Below are positions 17,615-26,628 of a stretch of 64,000 nucleotides of DNA, piece after piece. Below the pieces are notes generated by a model. It had not been told where the DNA came from, searched no databases, and worked only from the letters and a program-made list of their open reading frames with translations. Source of the stretch: Pseudoxanthomonas mexicana (GTDB lineage: Bacteria > Pseudomonadota > Gammaproteobacteria > Xanthomonadales > Xanthomonadaceae); contig NZ_LSIF01000028.1 in NCBI RefSeq assembly GCF_001556105.1, forward strand, positions 1 through 64,000, read 5' to 3'. Numbering within the stretch: position 1 is the stretch's first letter; every line of letters starts with the position of its first letter. Made by a program: the position numbers and the translations under genes.

Positions 17615-18472
17615 ATGCGTAGCAAACTGTTCGTGCCCGGAAACCGCCCGGCGTTGTTCGCCAAGGCGTTGGCGAGCGCGGCCGACCTGGTCTCCTTCGA
17701 TCTCGAGGATGCCGTCGCCGATGCCGACAAGGATGAGGCGCGCACCCAGGTATCGACTCTGTTGCGGTCGGGAACGCACCGCACGGCAGGCAAGCAGGTC
17801 ATCGTGCGCGTGAACGGCTGGGACACGTCGGCGTGGGAAGCGGACCTGCGCACGGTGCTGCCGCTGGACATCGATCTGGTCAACCTGCCGAAAGTGGAAT
17901 CGCCGGTGCAGTTGCTGCAGGCCATCGCGGAGATCGAGGCGATCGAGGCCCGGCTGCCTGCACGCGCACCGGTAGGGCTGCTGGTCAATATCGAGACGCC
18001 CCGCGCCCTGCGGCATGCGGACGCGATCGCGCGGGCCCACCCGCGCGTGCGCGGCCTGCAGCTCGGGCTGGGCGATCTGTTCGAGCCGCACGGCATCCGT
18101 CGCTCCGACCTGCGCAACGTGCACGCGGCGCAGTACGCGTTGCGCATGGCAGCGGCAGAAGCAGGCGTGTTCGCCTATGACGCCGCATTCCCCGGGCTCG
18201 ACGATGAAGCGGGCTTCCTCGCCGAGGCCGAATCCGCACGTGCGCTTGGCTACGCAGGCAAGAGTTGCGTGCATCCCCGCCAGGTCGCGTGGGCGAACAC
18301 CGTGTTCGCACCATCGCACGAAGAAATCGAAGCGGCGCGCCGCACCGTCGACGCCGCCGCCCGGACGGGTGAAGGCGCGTTTGCGGTGGATGGCCGCATG
18401 GTCGACGCGCCCTTCCTGGCACGGGCGCGCAGCGTACTGGCCATCGCACACCGCAAAGAGGGAACAGCATGA
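17615..18472 (+). CDS. HpcH/HpaI-CitE family lyase
   Basis: A 285-residue TIM-barrel enzyme of the citrate lyase beta-subunit family, whose members cleave or form malyl-, citramalyl- or related CoA thioesters. Signatures are KLFVPGNRP, VSFDLEDAV (metal/substrate acidic residues), VRVNGWDT, LVNIETPRAL and GKSCVHPRQV. No citrate lyase alpha or gamma subunit is nearby, so it is a stand-alone CitE-like lyase. The last codon overlaps the symporter start (ATGA), so the transported substrate or its metabolite may be cleaved by it. A CaiB-type CoA-transferase at 30757-31941 could supply a CoA ester. Confidence 0.85.
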   Translation: MRSKLFVPGNRPALFAKALASAADLVSFDLEDAVADADKDEARTQVSTLLRSGTHRTAGKQVIVRVNGWDTSAWEADLRTVLPLDIDLVNLPKVESPVQLLQAIAEIEAIEARLPARAPVGLLVNIETPRALRHADAIARAHPRVRGLQLGLGDLFEPHGIRRSDLRNVHAAQYALRMAAAEAGVFAYDAAFPGLDDEAGFLAEAESARALGYAGKSCVHPRQVAWANTVFAPSHEEIEAARRTVDAAARTGEGAFAVDGRMVDAPFLARARSVLAIAHRKEGTA

Positions 18473-20913
18473 CGCAGCAGGCAACGCCATCCGCGGTGGC
18501 CCATTTCCAGCGCGTGGCCCGCTGCATGTTCGCCGCCCTCCTGCTATGCGGACTGTCGTGGTCGTCGCTGGCGCATGCCGACAGTCTTCCGACCGTCCGC
18601 CAGGATGCGCTGCCCGCGGTATCGGGCGGCCAGGTGGACAGCTTGCATACCGTGGGTACCTCGCTGCTCGCATTCGATGCGGGTAGCGCGTGGCAGTTGC
18701 CCGCGGGCGCGGCGTCGTGGAACGCCGTGGCGTTGCCGGCGAATATCGGTACCGATGCGGTCTGGATCACCGCCAGGAATGCGCTCTACCTGCTGCAGCC
18801 CGCGCAGGATGTAGCGGCGGCCGTGGGTGTCTCGGTGGCGACCCTGCAACAAGATCGACTCGTGCTGCGTGCCCTGCCGGCCTGGCCAGTGCCGTTGCGC
18901 GACGTCAGGCTGGCCGAGGGCGATGGTGCCCTGCATGCCACGGGTGTGGATGCGGCCGGTGCACCGCATCTCTTCAGGCTGGCGCTTGACGCGTCGACCG
19001 CGGCGTGGACCGTGGTGCCGGCATGGCCCGAGGGTGGGGCGGCTTCGACACTGCTGGCCCAGCGTGGCGACCTGTTCGCCACCGTGCCGACGTCCGACGA
19101 CAAGACGACCGCGTTGTGGCGCTGGCATCGCGAAACCGGATGGTCGCGCATGCCCGCGGTGCCCGGCACCCTGGTGGCGGATGGCGCACGCGCGCTGGGG
19201 CAGGCGCACCTGTTGTATCTCGTGTCGGGTGGCGAGGCGGCCGCCAACGCCGCACCGCGCATGCTGACCTTCCACACCATCACCAAGGCGTGGGCGACAC
19301 TGCCGGCCGATCTGCCCACCGACATCGCAGGCGTCACTGCCTGGAGCGACGGACTGGCGTGGCGCAGCGCCACGGGCGCGCTGCACAGCGTGCAACTGCA
19401 ATCCGGCAAGCATCTGCTGGCCTGGCTCGACTGGCTGGTGATCGTGGTCTATCTGGCGGCGATGATCGGGATCGGCCTGTACTTCTATTTGCGCGAGAAG
19501 CGCAATTCGACCGAGAACTTCTTCGTCGGCAGCCGCACCATCCCGTTCTGGGCGGCCGGTCTCAGCCTGTACGCGGTCAACACCAGCTCGATCAGCTTCA
19601 TCGCGATCCCGGCGAAGGCGTTCGAGACCAACTGGCAGTACCTCACCAACAACCTCATCGCCGTGCTGGGCCTGATGTTCGTCGCGGTGTGGATCGTGCC
19701 GCTGCTGCGCCGCCTCGACCTGATGTCCACGTTCTCCTACCTGGAGACGCGCTTCCATCCGTCCATCCGCATGCTCGCCAGCGCCTTGGCCATCTTCATG
19801 CAGATCGGCAGCCGCATGAGCGTGATCCTGTTCCTGCCGGCGTTGGCCATTTCCACCATCACCGGCATCGACGTGATCTGGAGCGTGCTGTTGATGGGCG
19901 GCTTCACCATCATCTACACGGCGATGGGCGGCATGAAGGCGGTCATCTGGACCGACGTGGTGCAGGTGATCGTGAAGATGGGCGGCGCGATCTTCGCCAT
20001 CCTCTTCATTGTCTGGACATTGAAGGGCGGCTTCGGCGAATTCACCCAGATCGCGATGGCCGAAGAGAAGACCAAACTGTTCGATTTCAGCTTCGACCTG
20101 ACCAAGGCGACGGTCTGGGGCTTCATCTTCCTGGTGCTGTTCGAGGTCGTGTTGACGTTCCCGAAAGACCAGGTGCTGATGCAGCGCGTGCTGTCCACCA
20201 AGTCGGACAAGGAAGCGGGCCGTTCCATCTGGGCCTTCGCCGCCATCATGATTCCCGGTGGCTTCGTCTTCTACGGCATCGGCACGGCGCTGTTCGTCTA
20301 TTACAAGAACAATCCCGAGCGGATGAATCCGCTGTTGCCGGTCGACGCGACCTTCCCGTTGTTCATCGCGGCGGAGCTGCCGATGGGCGTGACCGGCCTG
20401 ATCATCGCCGGCATCTTCGCGGCGGCGATGGCGACGCTGTCGGGCATCATGAATTCGGTGGCGACACTGATCACGGTCGATTTCTACGAGCGCTTCGCCA
20501 AGGACAAATCGCAGAAGAAGGGCGTGTTCTTCGCCGAGGTCATGACGGTGGTGGTGGGCCTGGTCGGCATCGGCGCCGCGCTGGTGCTGTCGCGCTTCGA
20601 CATCGGATCGCTGTTCGACGTGTCGATCGAACTGGCCGGCCTGCTGGGCGGCGGCTTCGCCGGTGCCTACACGCTGGGCATGTTCACCAGGCGCGCCAAC
20701 TCGCAGGGGGTGGCGATCGGCATCGTCTCGGCGATCGTGCTGACCTTCATCGCCTGGTGGTACGACCTGGTGCACCCGTACTTCTACCTCGCGATCTCGA
20801 TCTTGGTCTGCGTGGTCGTGGGCTACGTCGCCAGCCTGTTCTTCCCGGCGCCGACACGCTCGCTGCAGGGCCTGACCATTTACCGGGAAGGCAACCAGGA
20901 CCCGGCCGGCTGA
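18469..20913 (+). CDS. Sodium:solute symporter with N-terminal secreted-type (propeller-like) domain
   Basis: An 814-residue fusion. It starts with a signal peptide (to about residue 38, ALAHADS-type cut), then a soluble part of about 280 residues with repeated tryptophan-containing beta-like units. The SSS transporter begins at about residue 320 (HLLAWLDWLVIVVYLAAM) with some thirteen helices. Family marks include the GSRTIPFWAAGLS segment, the helix-1/6 region and GIFAAAMATLSGIMNS. The fusion resembles known propeller-SSS fusions in sugar or sialic acid loci, but no clear Kelch motif is seen. Na+-coupled uptake with a periplasmic sensing or mutarotase-like domain is the likely role. Confidence 0.85.
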   Translation: MTQQATPSAVAHFQRVARCMFAALLLCGLSWSSLAHADSLPTVRQDALPAVSGGQVDSLHTVGTSLLAFDAGSAWQLPAGAASWNAVALPANIGTDAVWITARNALYLLQPAQDVAAAVGVSVATLQQDRLVLRALPAWPVPLRDVRLAEGDGALHATGVDAAGAPHLFRLALDASTAAWTVVPAWPEGGAASTLLAQRGDLFATVPTSDDKTTALWRWHRETGWSRMPAVPGTLVADGARALGQAHLLYLVSGGEAAANAAPRMLTFHTITKAWATLPADLPTDIAGVTAWSDGLAWRSATGALHSVQLQSGKHLLAWLDWLVIVVYLAAMIGIGLYFYLREKRNSTENFFVGSRTIPFWAAGLSLYAVNTSSISFIAIPAKAFETNWQYLTNNLIAVLGLMFVAVWIVPLLRRLDLMSTFSYLETRFHPSIRMLASALAIFMQIGSRMSVILFLPALAISTITGIDVIWSVLLMGGFTIIYTAMGGMKAVIWTDVVQVIVKMGGAIFAILFIVWTLKGGFGEFTQIAMAEEKTKLFDFSFDLTKATVWGFIFLVLFEVVLTFPKDQVLMQRVLSTKSDKEAGRSIWAFAAIMIPGGFVFYGIGTALFVYYKNNPERMNPLLPVDATFPLFIAAELPMGVTGLIIAGIFAAAMATLSGIMNSVATLITVDFYERFAKDKSQKKGVFFAEVMTVVVGLVGIGAALVLSRFDIGSLFDVSIELAGLLGGGFAGAYTLGMFTRRANSQGVAIGIVSAIVLTFIAWWYDLVHPYFYLAISILVCVVVGYVASLFFPAPTRSLQGLTIYREGNQDPAG

Positions 20914-20984
20914 GCGCATGGGCCGAATGTCCCATCGTACGTATCGCACGCCTCGTGTAGCCTGACGGCAGCAGGGGGAGGCGC

Positions 20985-21860
20985 GTGGACACCCAATTCC
21001 TGAATACGTTCGTGGTGGTGGCCGACCGCGGCTCGATGGCGGCCGCGGCGCGCGTGCTCAACATCACGCCGGCCGCAGTCGCACAGCAGATCCGCACGCT
21101 GGAACGCGAACTGGGCGCGCCACTCATCGCGCGTGCCGGCCGCACCGTCAGCCTGACCGAAGAGGGATCGCGCATCCTGCAGCGGGCGCGCGACCTGCTC
21201 CGCGATGTTTCCGACATGCGCAGCGTCGCCAATGACAGCGAAGTGTCCGGCGAGCTGCGCCTCGGCGCATGCCCGACCGCGCTGGCCGGCATGTTGCCGG
21301 ACATCCTCGCGCGGATGGTCGACGCGTTCCCGCAGATCAACGTCTACATCCGTCCCGGCTACTCGGCCGAGCTGTACCGTGCGGTCGAGACGGGCGAACT
21401 GGACGCGGCATTGGTGCTGCAGGCGCCTTACAACCTGCCCAAGACCTGCGACTGGCAGCTGCTGCGCGAGGAGCCGCTGGTGATGATCGCGCCGGCGCGC
21501 ATGGCGGGGCGTGATCCGCATGAGCTGCTGCGCGAAGAACCCCTGATCCGCTACGACCGCACGCAGTGGGGCGGCCGCGTGGCGGATGACTACCTGCGCC
21601 GGGCCGGCATCGTGCCGCGCGAGCGCTTCGAACTGAACGGCCTGAACGCCATCGCCGTGATGGTGGATCGCGGCCTCGGCGTCTCGCTGGTGCCGGACTG
21701 GGCGCGGCCCTGGCCCGAAGGCCTGGACCTGGTGCGCTTGCCATTGCCGATGCCCAGCGAGCCGCGCCGGATCGGCATGGTGTGGTCGCGCGCGACCGTG
21801 CGCATCCGCCTGGTCACCGTGCTGCTGCAGGAGAGTCGCGCCGCCACCGGGCAGGCCTGA
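20985..21860 (+). CDS. LysR family transcriptional regulator
   Basis: A 291-residue LysR-type regulator: helix-turn-helix at residues 1-60 (TFVVVADRGSMAAAARVLNITPAAVAQQIRTLE) and a periplasmic-binding-protein-like effector domain from about residue 90. The GTG start at 20985 is preceded by a strong ribosome-binding site (AGGGGGAGG). It sits between the symporter and a TonB receptor in the same direction and probably responds to a metabolite of this locus. Confidence 0.9.
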   Translation: MDTQFLNTFVVVADRGSMAAAARVLNITPAAVAQQIRTLERELGAPLIARAGRTVSLTEEGSRILQRARDLLRDVSDMRSVANDSEVSGELRLGACPTALAGMLPDILARMVDAFPQINVYIRPGYSAELYRAVETGELDAALVLQAPYNLPKTCDWQLLREEPLVMIAPARMAGRDPHELLREEPLIRYDRTQWGGRVADDYLRRAGIVPRERFELNGLNAIAVMVDRGLGVSLVPDWARPWPEGLDLVRLPLPMPSEPRRIGMVWSRATVRIRLVTVLLQESRAATGQA

Positions 21861-22103
21861 TCGCCGCCTGCGGTTCGCGATGTTGCAGTGCACGCTACAA
21901 AAACTAGCCTGTGAACATATCCGCGGGCGATTTTTCCGTGACGGTCGTTTACCTAGGCTGTGGCCATCGTCGGGTTCGAGCGTCTGGGAGGAACGCTGGG
22001 CACGCCGGCCGTCTCCGCGGCCTTCTCGCATACACAACCTTGTCGCGGACCGGTTGCCAGCAGTGCGGCCGTGCCGTCCACCGCAGCATTCCGAGAATCG
22101 ATC

Positions 22104-24335
22104 ATGAAACAGGTACCCGCCGCGTTCGGCGTTTTCCTGCTGGCCGCCGCCGTCAGCGCCAGCGTCAAGGCCCAACAGAACACCCCGCCGCCGCAGGACG
22201 CGGTCGCGGAGCAGGAGCGCGCGAAGGATGCCGTCGACCTGGACCAGGTGATCGTCACCGGTGTGCGCACGCCGAAAGCCATCGACAAGATCCCCGGCGC
22301 CATCACGCTGGTGTCCAAGGAAGAGATCAGGCACACGCTGGCGGTCACCGAAGACGCTACGGCCGTGCTCGCCCGTACCGTGCCGGGTTATGCGGAATCC
22401 TCGCAGGCCATGAGCAACACTGGCGAAACGCTGCGCGGTCGTATCGCGCTGCGTCTGTTCGACGGCGTCCCGCAGGGTTCGCCCCTGCGCGAAGGCGGAC
22501 GCAACGCCACGTTCACCGACATGGGGATCGTCGATCGCGTCGAGGTCATCAACGGACCGTCCGCGTCGGAAGGCATCGGTGCCGCGGGCGGCATCATCAA
22601 CTACTTCTCCACCGTGCCGCAGAAGGAAGGCAACGAGTTCCGCCTGCTGACCCGCTATTCGACCCAGTTCGGCAACGACAGTGCGGGCTGGAAGGTCGGC
22701 CTGAACTATCTGCACAAGCAGGACGACTACGACCTCGTGGTCGGCGTCTCGGCGATCGATCGCGGCATCTCCTACGATGCCGATGGCCGTCGGGTCGGCA
22801 TGAACACCAGCGGTTCGGTGTCCGATTCCATGACCAACAACCTGTTCCTGAAAGGCGGCATCAACTTCGGCGAGGACGGCGTGCAGCGCGTCCAGCTCAG
22901 CTACAGCCGCTTCAAGATCGAAGGCAATGGCGACTACATCCAGGTCGAAGGATGCCGGCCCGGCACCTGCGCCAATCCCGTCACCAACACCTCGGAGCGT
23001 GGCCATATCTTCGGCAGCAAGGCCGAGTTCAACGACTTCGAACAGTTGAACGGCCTGTACACCCATGGCGACTTCTTCGGCGGCAACCTGGTGCTCAATG
23101 CCTACTGGGCGGAACAGGCCATGCGCTACTTGCCGGAGAACGGCGATGATCGCCAGCTGGTGTGGCCGCTGCCGTCCGGTGCTCCGCGCATCTACGACCA
23201 GTCCGAGATCTACAGCAAGAAGTGGGGCTTCCGCCCGTCGTGGACGCGGACCTCGCTGTTCGGTGTCGATGGCCTCGAACTGCGTACCGGTGTCGACTAT
23301 GTCTACGATCAGACCGAGCAGCGACTCGCGCTGACCAACAGGCTTTGGGTGCCGCCGATGGAGTACACCAGCACCGCGCCGTACGTGCAGCTCAGCTACG
23401 ACCTGGGTCCCGTCACCGTGAGCGGCGGCTTCCGTCGCGAAGACGGCGAACTGAAGGTGAACAGCTATACCACCACGGCATACCGCAACAGCGTCTTCGT
23501 GCAGGGCGGTGGCGTGAATTACACCGAGAACCTGATGAACATCGGCGCGGTCTGGCGTGTCGGCGGCGGCTGGTCGGTGTTCGGCTCCTACGGCGAAGGC
23601 TTCAGTCTGCCCAACATCGGCATCCCGCTGCGCAACATCAATGTGGCAGGGCAGTCGGTGGACCGCATCCGCGACCTGCAGGCCATCGTGGTCGACAACC
23701 GCGAGTTCGGTTTCAACTGGCGCGGCGACCGCGGCTCCTTCGGCGGTTCGTACTACAACTCGCGCTCACCGTTCGGCACCTCGCTGGCGGTGGATCCGGC
23801 CACCAACGATTTCGTGCTCAATCGTGCACCCACCGACATCAAGGGTGTCGAGCTGAGCGGCGAGTGGCGGTTCAACGACCAGTGGAAGGTGACGGGGCTC
23901 TACTCGCGCATCCGCGGCAAGACGGCGTTCTGGAACGCCGACCTGCAAGGTCGCTATCCGGCTGGCGGACTGAACAAGCCGATCGGTGTGTCGGACATCA
24001 ACCCCGACAAGATCGGTGGCTCCGTCAACTGGCGTTTCAGCGAACAGGGCGATGTCACCCTCAATGCGACGAAGCTGCTGAACCGCGACCTGACCGGCTC
24101 CGACACGCGTGCGTTCGACAGTGCGACATATTCGTTCCAGGAGCACACCAAGGGCTACACGCTGTTCGACCTGAGTGCCAACTACCGCTTCGAGGATGTC
24201 GGCCGCGTCACGCTGGGCATCGAGAACCTGACCAACAAGCAGTATGTCCTCAGCTGGTCGCAGGTGGACTTCTACAAGAACTACTTCGCCGGCCGCGGCC
24301 GCATGTATTCCGTGACCTACGAGTACACGTTCTGA
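22104..24335 (+). CDS. TonB-dependent receptor (FecA/FhuA-like size)
   Basis: A 743-residue receptor: signal peptide to about residue 24 (SASVKAQ), plug with DLDQVIVTGVRTPKAIDKIPGAITLVSKEEI and EVINGPSASEGIGAAGGIINYFS, and a barrel ending in YEYTF with terminal Phe. An extracellular-loop cysteine pair occurs in the EGCRPGTCANP segment. Siderophore and small-ligand receptors have this size. The preceding 243-nt gap contains CAAAAACTAGCC (21898 onward), related to a motif before the CitE-like gene. A strong hairpin follows the stop. Confidence 0.9.
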   Translation: MKQVPAAFGVFLLAAAVSASVKAQQNTPPPQDAVAEQERAKDAVDLDQVIVTGVRTPKAIDKIPGAITLVSKEEIRHTLAVTEDATAVLARTVPGYAESSQAMSNTGETLRGRIALRLFDGVPQGSPLREGGRNATFTDMGIVDRVEVINGPSASEGIGAAGGIINYFSTVPQKEGNEFRLLTRYSTQFGNDSAGWKVGLNYLHKQDDYDLVVGVSAIDRGISYDADGRRVGMNTSGSVSDSMTNNLFLKGGINFGEDGVQRVQLSYSRFKIEGNGDYIQVEGCRPGTCANPVTNTSERGHIFGSKAEFNDFEQLNGLYTHGDFFGGNLVLNAYWAEQAMRYLPENGDDRQLVWPLPSGAPRIYDQSEIYSKKWGFRPSWTRTSLFGVDGLELRTGVDYVYDQTEQRLALTNRLWVPPMEYTSTAPYVQLSYDLGPVTVSGGFRREDGELKVNSYTTTAYRNSVFVQGGGVNYTENLMNIGAVWRVGGGWSVFGSYGEGFSLPNIGIPLRNINVAGQSVDRIRDLQAIVVDNREFGFNWRGDRGSFGGSYYNSRSPFGTSLAVDPATNDFVLNRAPTDIKGVELSGEWRFNDQWKVTGLYSRIRGKTAFWNADLQGRYPAGGLNKPIGVSDINPDKIGGSVNWRFSEQGDVTLNATKLLNRDLTGSDTRAFDSATYSFQEHTKGYTLFDLSANYRFEDVGRVTLGIENLTNKQYVLSWSQVDFYKNYFAGRGRMYSVTYEYTF

Positions 24336-24377
24336 TCCATGATCCGCGGATGACGGCGTCCCTCCACACCGTGTCCC

Positions 24378-24409
24378 GCCATGCCGCCTCCTTCGGGAGG
24401 CGGCATGGC
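24378..24409 (+). terminator. Perfect 14-bp hairpin with TTCG loop after the TonB receptor
   Basis: GCCATGCCGCCTCC (24378-24391), loop TTCG, and GGAGGCGGCATGGC (24396-24409) pair perfectly. No T-run follows. It ends the receptor unit or attenuates transcription into the next gene; its right arm also contains GGAGG, a possible ribosome-binding site for the ATG at 24416. Confidence 0.65.
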
Positions 24410-24415
24410 CTGTGG

Positions 24416-25666
24416 ATGGCCGGCAGGCTGGTGCTTGCAGCGAGCGTCACGTTGGTCGCGTCATCGGTCGCGGCATCTCCTGTCCACGTCTCGACGCCAC
24501 GCCAGACGATGCCAGCAAGCTTGGACGCGTTCCTCGATGGCGTCGTCGGCGACGACGCTTACCTGGGGGCCGTCGCCGTGGTGTCGTCGAAGGGCCGCAT
24601 CGTCTATCGCAAGGCTGCCGGTCATGCCGACCTGCAGGGAGCGCCACTTCGCGAAGACGCGATCTTCCGGATCTATTCCATGACCAAATCCGTCACCTCG
24701 GTGGCGGCGCTCATGCTGGTCGAGGAAGGAAGACTCCGTCTCGACGATCCCGTCGCCCGCTACCTGCCGGCGTTCGCTGCGCTGGACCGCGTAACCGGCG
24801 ATGCAGATGAGGGGCGGCGCGTGCCGGTGCAGCGCGCGCTGACCGTGCGCCATCTGCTGACCCATACGGCCGGTTTCGCGACCGGGGGCGACGATATCCG
24901 CGCCGCGTCGGCGCTGCTGCAAGCGCAGGCGCCGGAAGAGGCCGCCGACCTGGCGGGCTATGCCGACCGCGTCGCACGCGCACCGCTGGCGCAGGAACCC
25001 GGAACCCGGTTCCGCTACGACGGCGTCAACACCGAAGTGCTGGCGCGCGTCATCGAAGTCGCCAGCGGACAATCGTTGGGCGACTTCCTCCGGAGTCGCA
25101 TCTTCATCCCGCTGCGCATGCCCGATACCGGATTCGAGGTTCCCGCCGCACAGCGCGGGCGCGTGATGGCGCTGACCCGGCGCGACGGGCACGGTCGCCG
25201 CGTGCTGGCGGACACACCGTCAGCGCGAACACCGGGCGTTCGCCTGCGGGCGTACGACAGCGGCGCGGGCGGACTGTATGCCACGGCGGCCGATTACCTG
25301 CGCTTTGCGCAAATGCTGGCGAACGGCGGGGCGCTGGATGGGGTCCGCCTGCTCAGGACGGCATCGGTCGACCAGATGATGCGTGACCAGCTCGCGCAGT
25401 TCGATCCTGTCGTCGCTTACCCGGAATCGGGCGAAGGCTTCGGCCTGGGGGGCTACGTGGTCACTGATCCGGCGACGAGCACGCGACCCGGATCAAAGGG
25501 CCAGTTTGGCTGGTCGGGCGCCGCGGGCACGTACTTCACCATCGATAGCCCGCGTGGCCTGGTGATCCTGCTGCTCTCGCAACACCTGCCGACCGACGAG
25601 GCTCCGCCGTTGCCCAAGCTCGCCACGCCGTTCTATCGCGCCGTCTACGCGGCGGTGTCGCCATGA
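24416..25666 (+). CDS. Secreted serine hydrolase, beta-lactamase (class C) fold
   Basis: A 416-residue protein with signal peptide MAGRLVLAASVTLVASSVAA. The SxxK nucleophile motif is S88-M-T-K91, followed by a tyrosine motif (RYDGVN) and a W-S-G-A-A-G segment near the C-terminus in place of KTG. Family members are esterases, transesterases or peptidases rather than beta-lactamases. I prefer the ATG at 24416 because the in-frame ATG at 24350 would make the terminator-like hairpin part of the coding sequence and put about 22 residues before the signal peptide. The stop overlaps the kinase start. Confidence 0.8.
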   Translation: MAGRLVLAASVTLVASSVAASPVHVSTPRQTMPASLDAFLDGVVGDDAYLGAVAVVSSKGRIVYRKAAGHADLQGAPLREDAIFRIYSMTKSVTSVAALMLVEEGRLRLDDPVARYLPAFAALDRVTGDADEGRRVPVQRALTVRHLLTHTAGFATGGDDIRAASALLQAQAPEEAADLAGYADRVARAPLAQEPGTRFRYDGVNTEVLARVIEVASGQSLGDFLRSRIFIPLRMPDTGFEVPAAQRGRVMALTRRDGHGRRVLADTPSARTPGVRLRAYDSGAGGLYATAADYLRFAQMLANGGALDGVRLLRTASVDQMMRDQLAQFDPVVAYPESGEGFGLGGYVVTDPATSTRPGSKGQFGWSGAAGTYFTIDSPRGLVILLLSQHLPTDEAPPLPKLATPFYRAVYAAVSP

Positions 25667-26607
25667 GCCGCAGCGTGGGTGCCGTGCTGGTCGCCGGCTC
25701 GGCCAATCTGGATTTCGTGGTGCGTGCGTCGCATGTGCCGGCGCCCGGTGAAACGGTGCTCGGCCGCGAGTTCGCCACGTTCCCCGGTGGCAAGGGCGCC
25801 AACCAGGCCGTGGCCAGCGCGCGTGCAGGGGCCGTGTCCACGCGCATGCTGGTGGCGCTCGGCGACGATCCGCAGGCGAGGGTGCTCGAAGAAGCGCTCG
25901 TCGATGCCGGCGTCGCCGCGCAGGTTGTGCGCGTGCCGGATCTCGCCAGTGGTACCGCCTTCATCTGCCTGTCGGATGACGCAGAGAACGCCATCACCGT
26001 GGCGCCCGGCGCCAACACCGGCCTGCGCCCGCACCACCTGCCGTCATTGCGCGGCGTGAGCCATCTGCTGCTGCAGCTCGAAACGCCGCTGGACACGGTG
26101 GCCTCGTTCGCCCGCCTGGCGCGTGATGCGGGCGTGCGCGTGGTCCTCAACGCCGCGCCGGCGACGACGTTGCCGGAAGGCATGCTGGACAGTGTCGATG
26201 TGCTGGTGGTCAACGAAGGCGAACTGACCGCACTTACCGGGCGCGGTACCGTCGCCGCGCAGATCGCACGCCTCGCCGTGCCCTGCGTGGTGGTGACCCT
26301 GGGCGAGCGCGGGTGCGTCGCACGCCGCGGCGCCGAACTGTTCCTGCAGCCCGCATTCCCGGTCGACGCCGTCGACACCACTGCCGCCGGTGACACCTTC
26401 TGCGGCGCGCTCACCGCCCGATTGTCGGAGCATGCGGCTCTCGCGGACGCGCTACGCTTCGCCAGTGCCGCTTCCGCGCTGGCGTGCACGCGGCTCGGTG
26501 CGCAGGCCAGCATTCCGGCACGCACCGACGTCGATGCCTGGCTGGCCATGCAGGTCGACGATCCGGCGCGGCAGGCCGCTTTGGCGGTCTACTGCGGCAT
26601 TCCCTGA
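25663..26607 (+). CDS. Ribokinase family (PfkB) sugar kinase
   Basis: A 314-residue PfkB-family kinase closest in layout to ribokinase. Visible motifs are the substrate-binding GSANLD near the start, FPGGKGANQA (residues about 41-50), LNAAPA, VNEGEL and the anion-hole/catalytic DTTAAGDTFCG. It would phosphorylate a pentose or nucleoside released by the neighbouring glycosidases. The ATG overlaps the hydrolase stop (ATGA) and the next gene starts 21 nt after its end, indicating a tight operon. Confidence 0.88.
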   Translation: MSRSVGAVLVAGSANLDFVVRASHVPAPGETVLGREFATFPGGKGANQAVASARAGAVSTRMLVALGDDPQARVLEEALVDAGVAAQVVRVPDLASGTAFICLSDDAENAITVAPGANTGLRPHHLPSLRGVSHLLLQLETPLDTVASFARLARDAGVRVVLNAAPATTLPEGMLDSVDVLVVNEGELTALTGRGTVAAQIARLAVPCVVVTLGERGCVARRGAELFLQPAFPVDAVDTTAAGDTFCGALTARLSEHAALADALRFASAASALACTRLGAQASIPARTDVDAWLAMQVDDPARQAALAVYCGIP

Positions 26608-26628
26608 TCACGATCCAAGACGAAACGC

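Noticed and set aside
17615..18472. Citrate lyase beta subunit of a citrate fermentation complex
   Set aside because: No alpha, gamma, ligase or prosthetic-group genes are nearby; stand-alone CitE-like lyases are common.
18544..20949. 801-codon open frame antisense to the symporter
   Set aside because: Composition is repetitive Arg, Gln, Asp and His; no ribosome-binding site or motif, and the sense strand encodes a full SSS transporter.
24350..24415. Alternative upstream start of the serine hydrolase
   Set aside because: It would translate through a perfect terminator-like hairpin and put about 22 residues before a good signal peptide; no ribosome-binding site precedes it.
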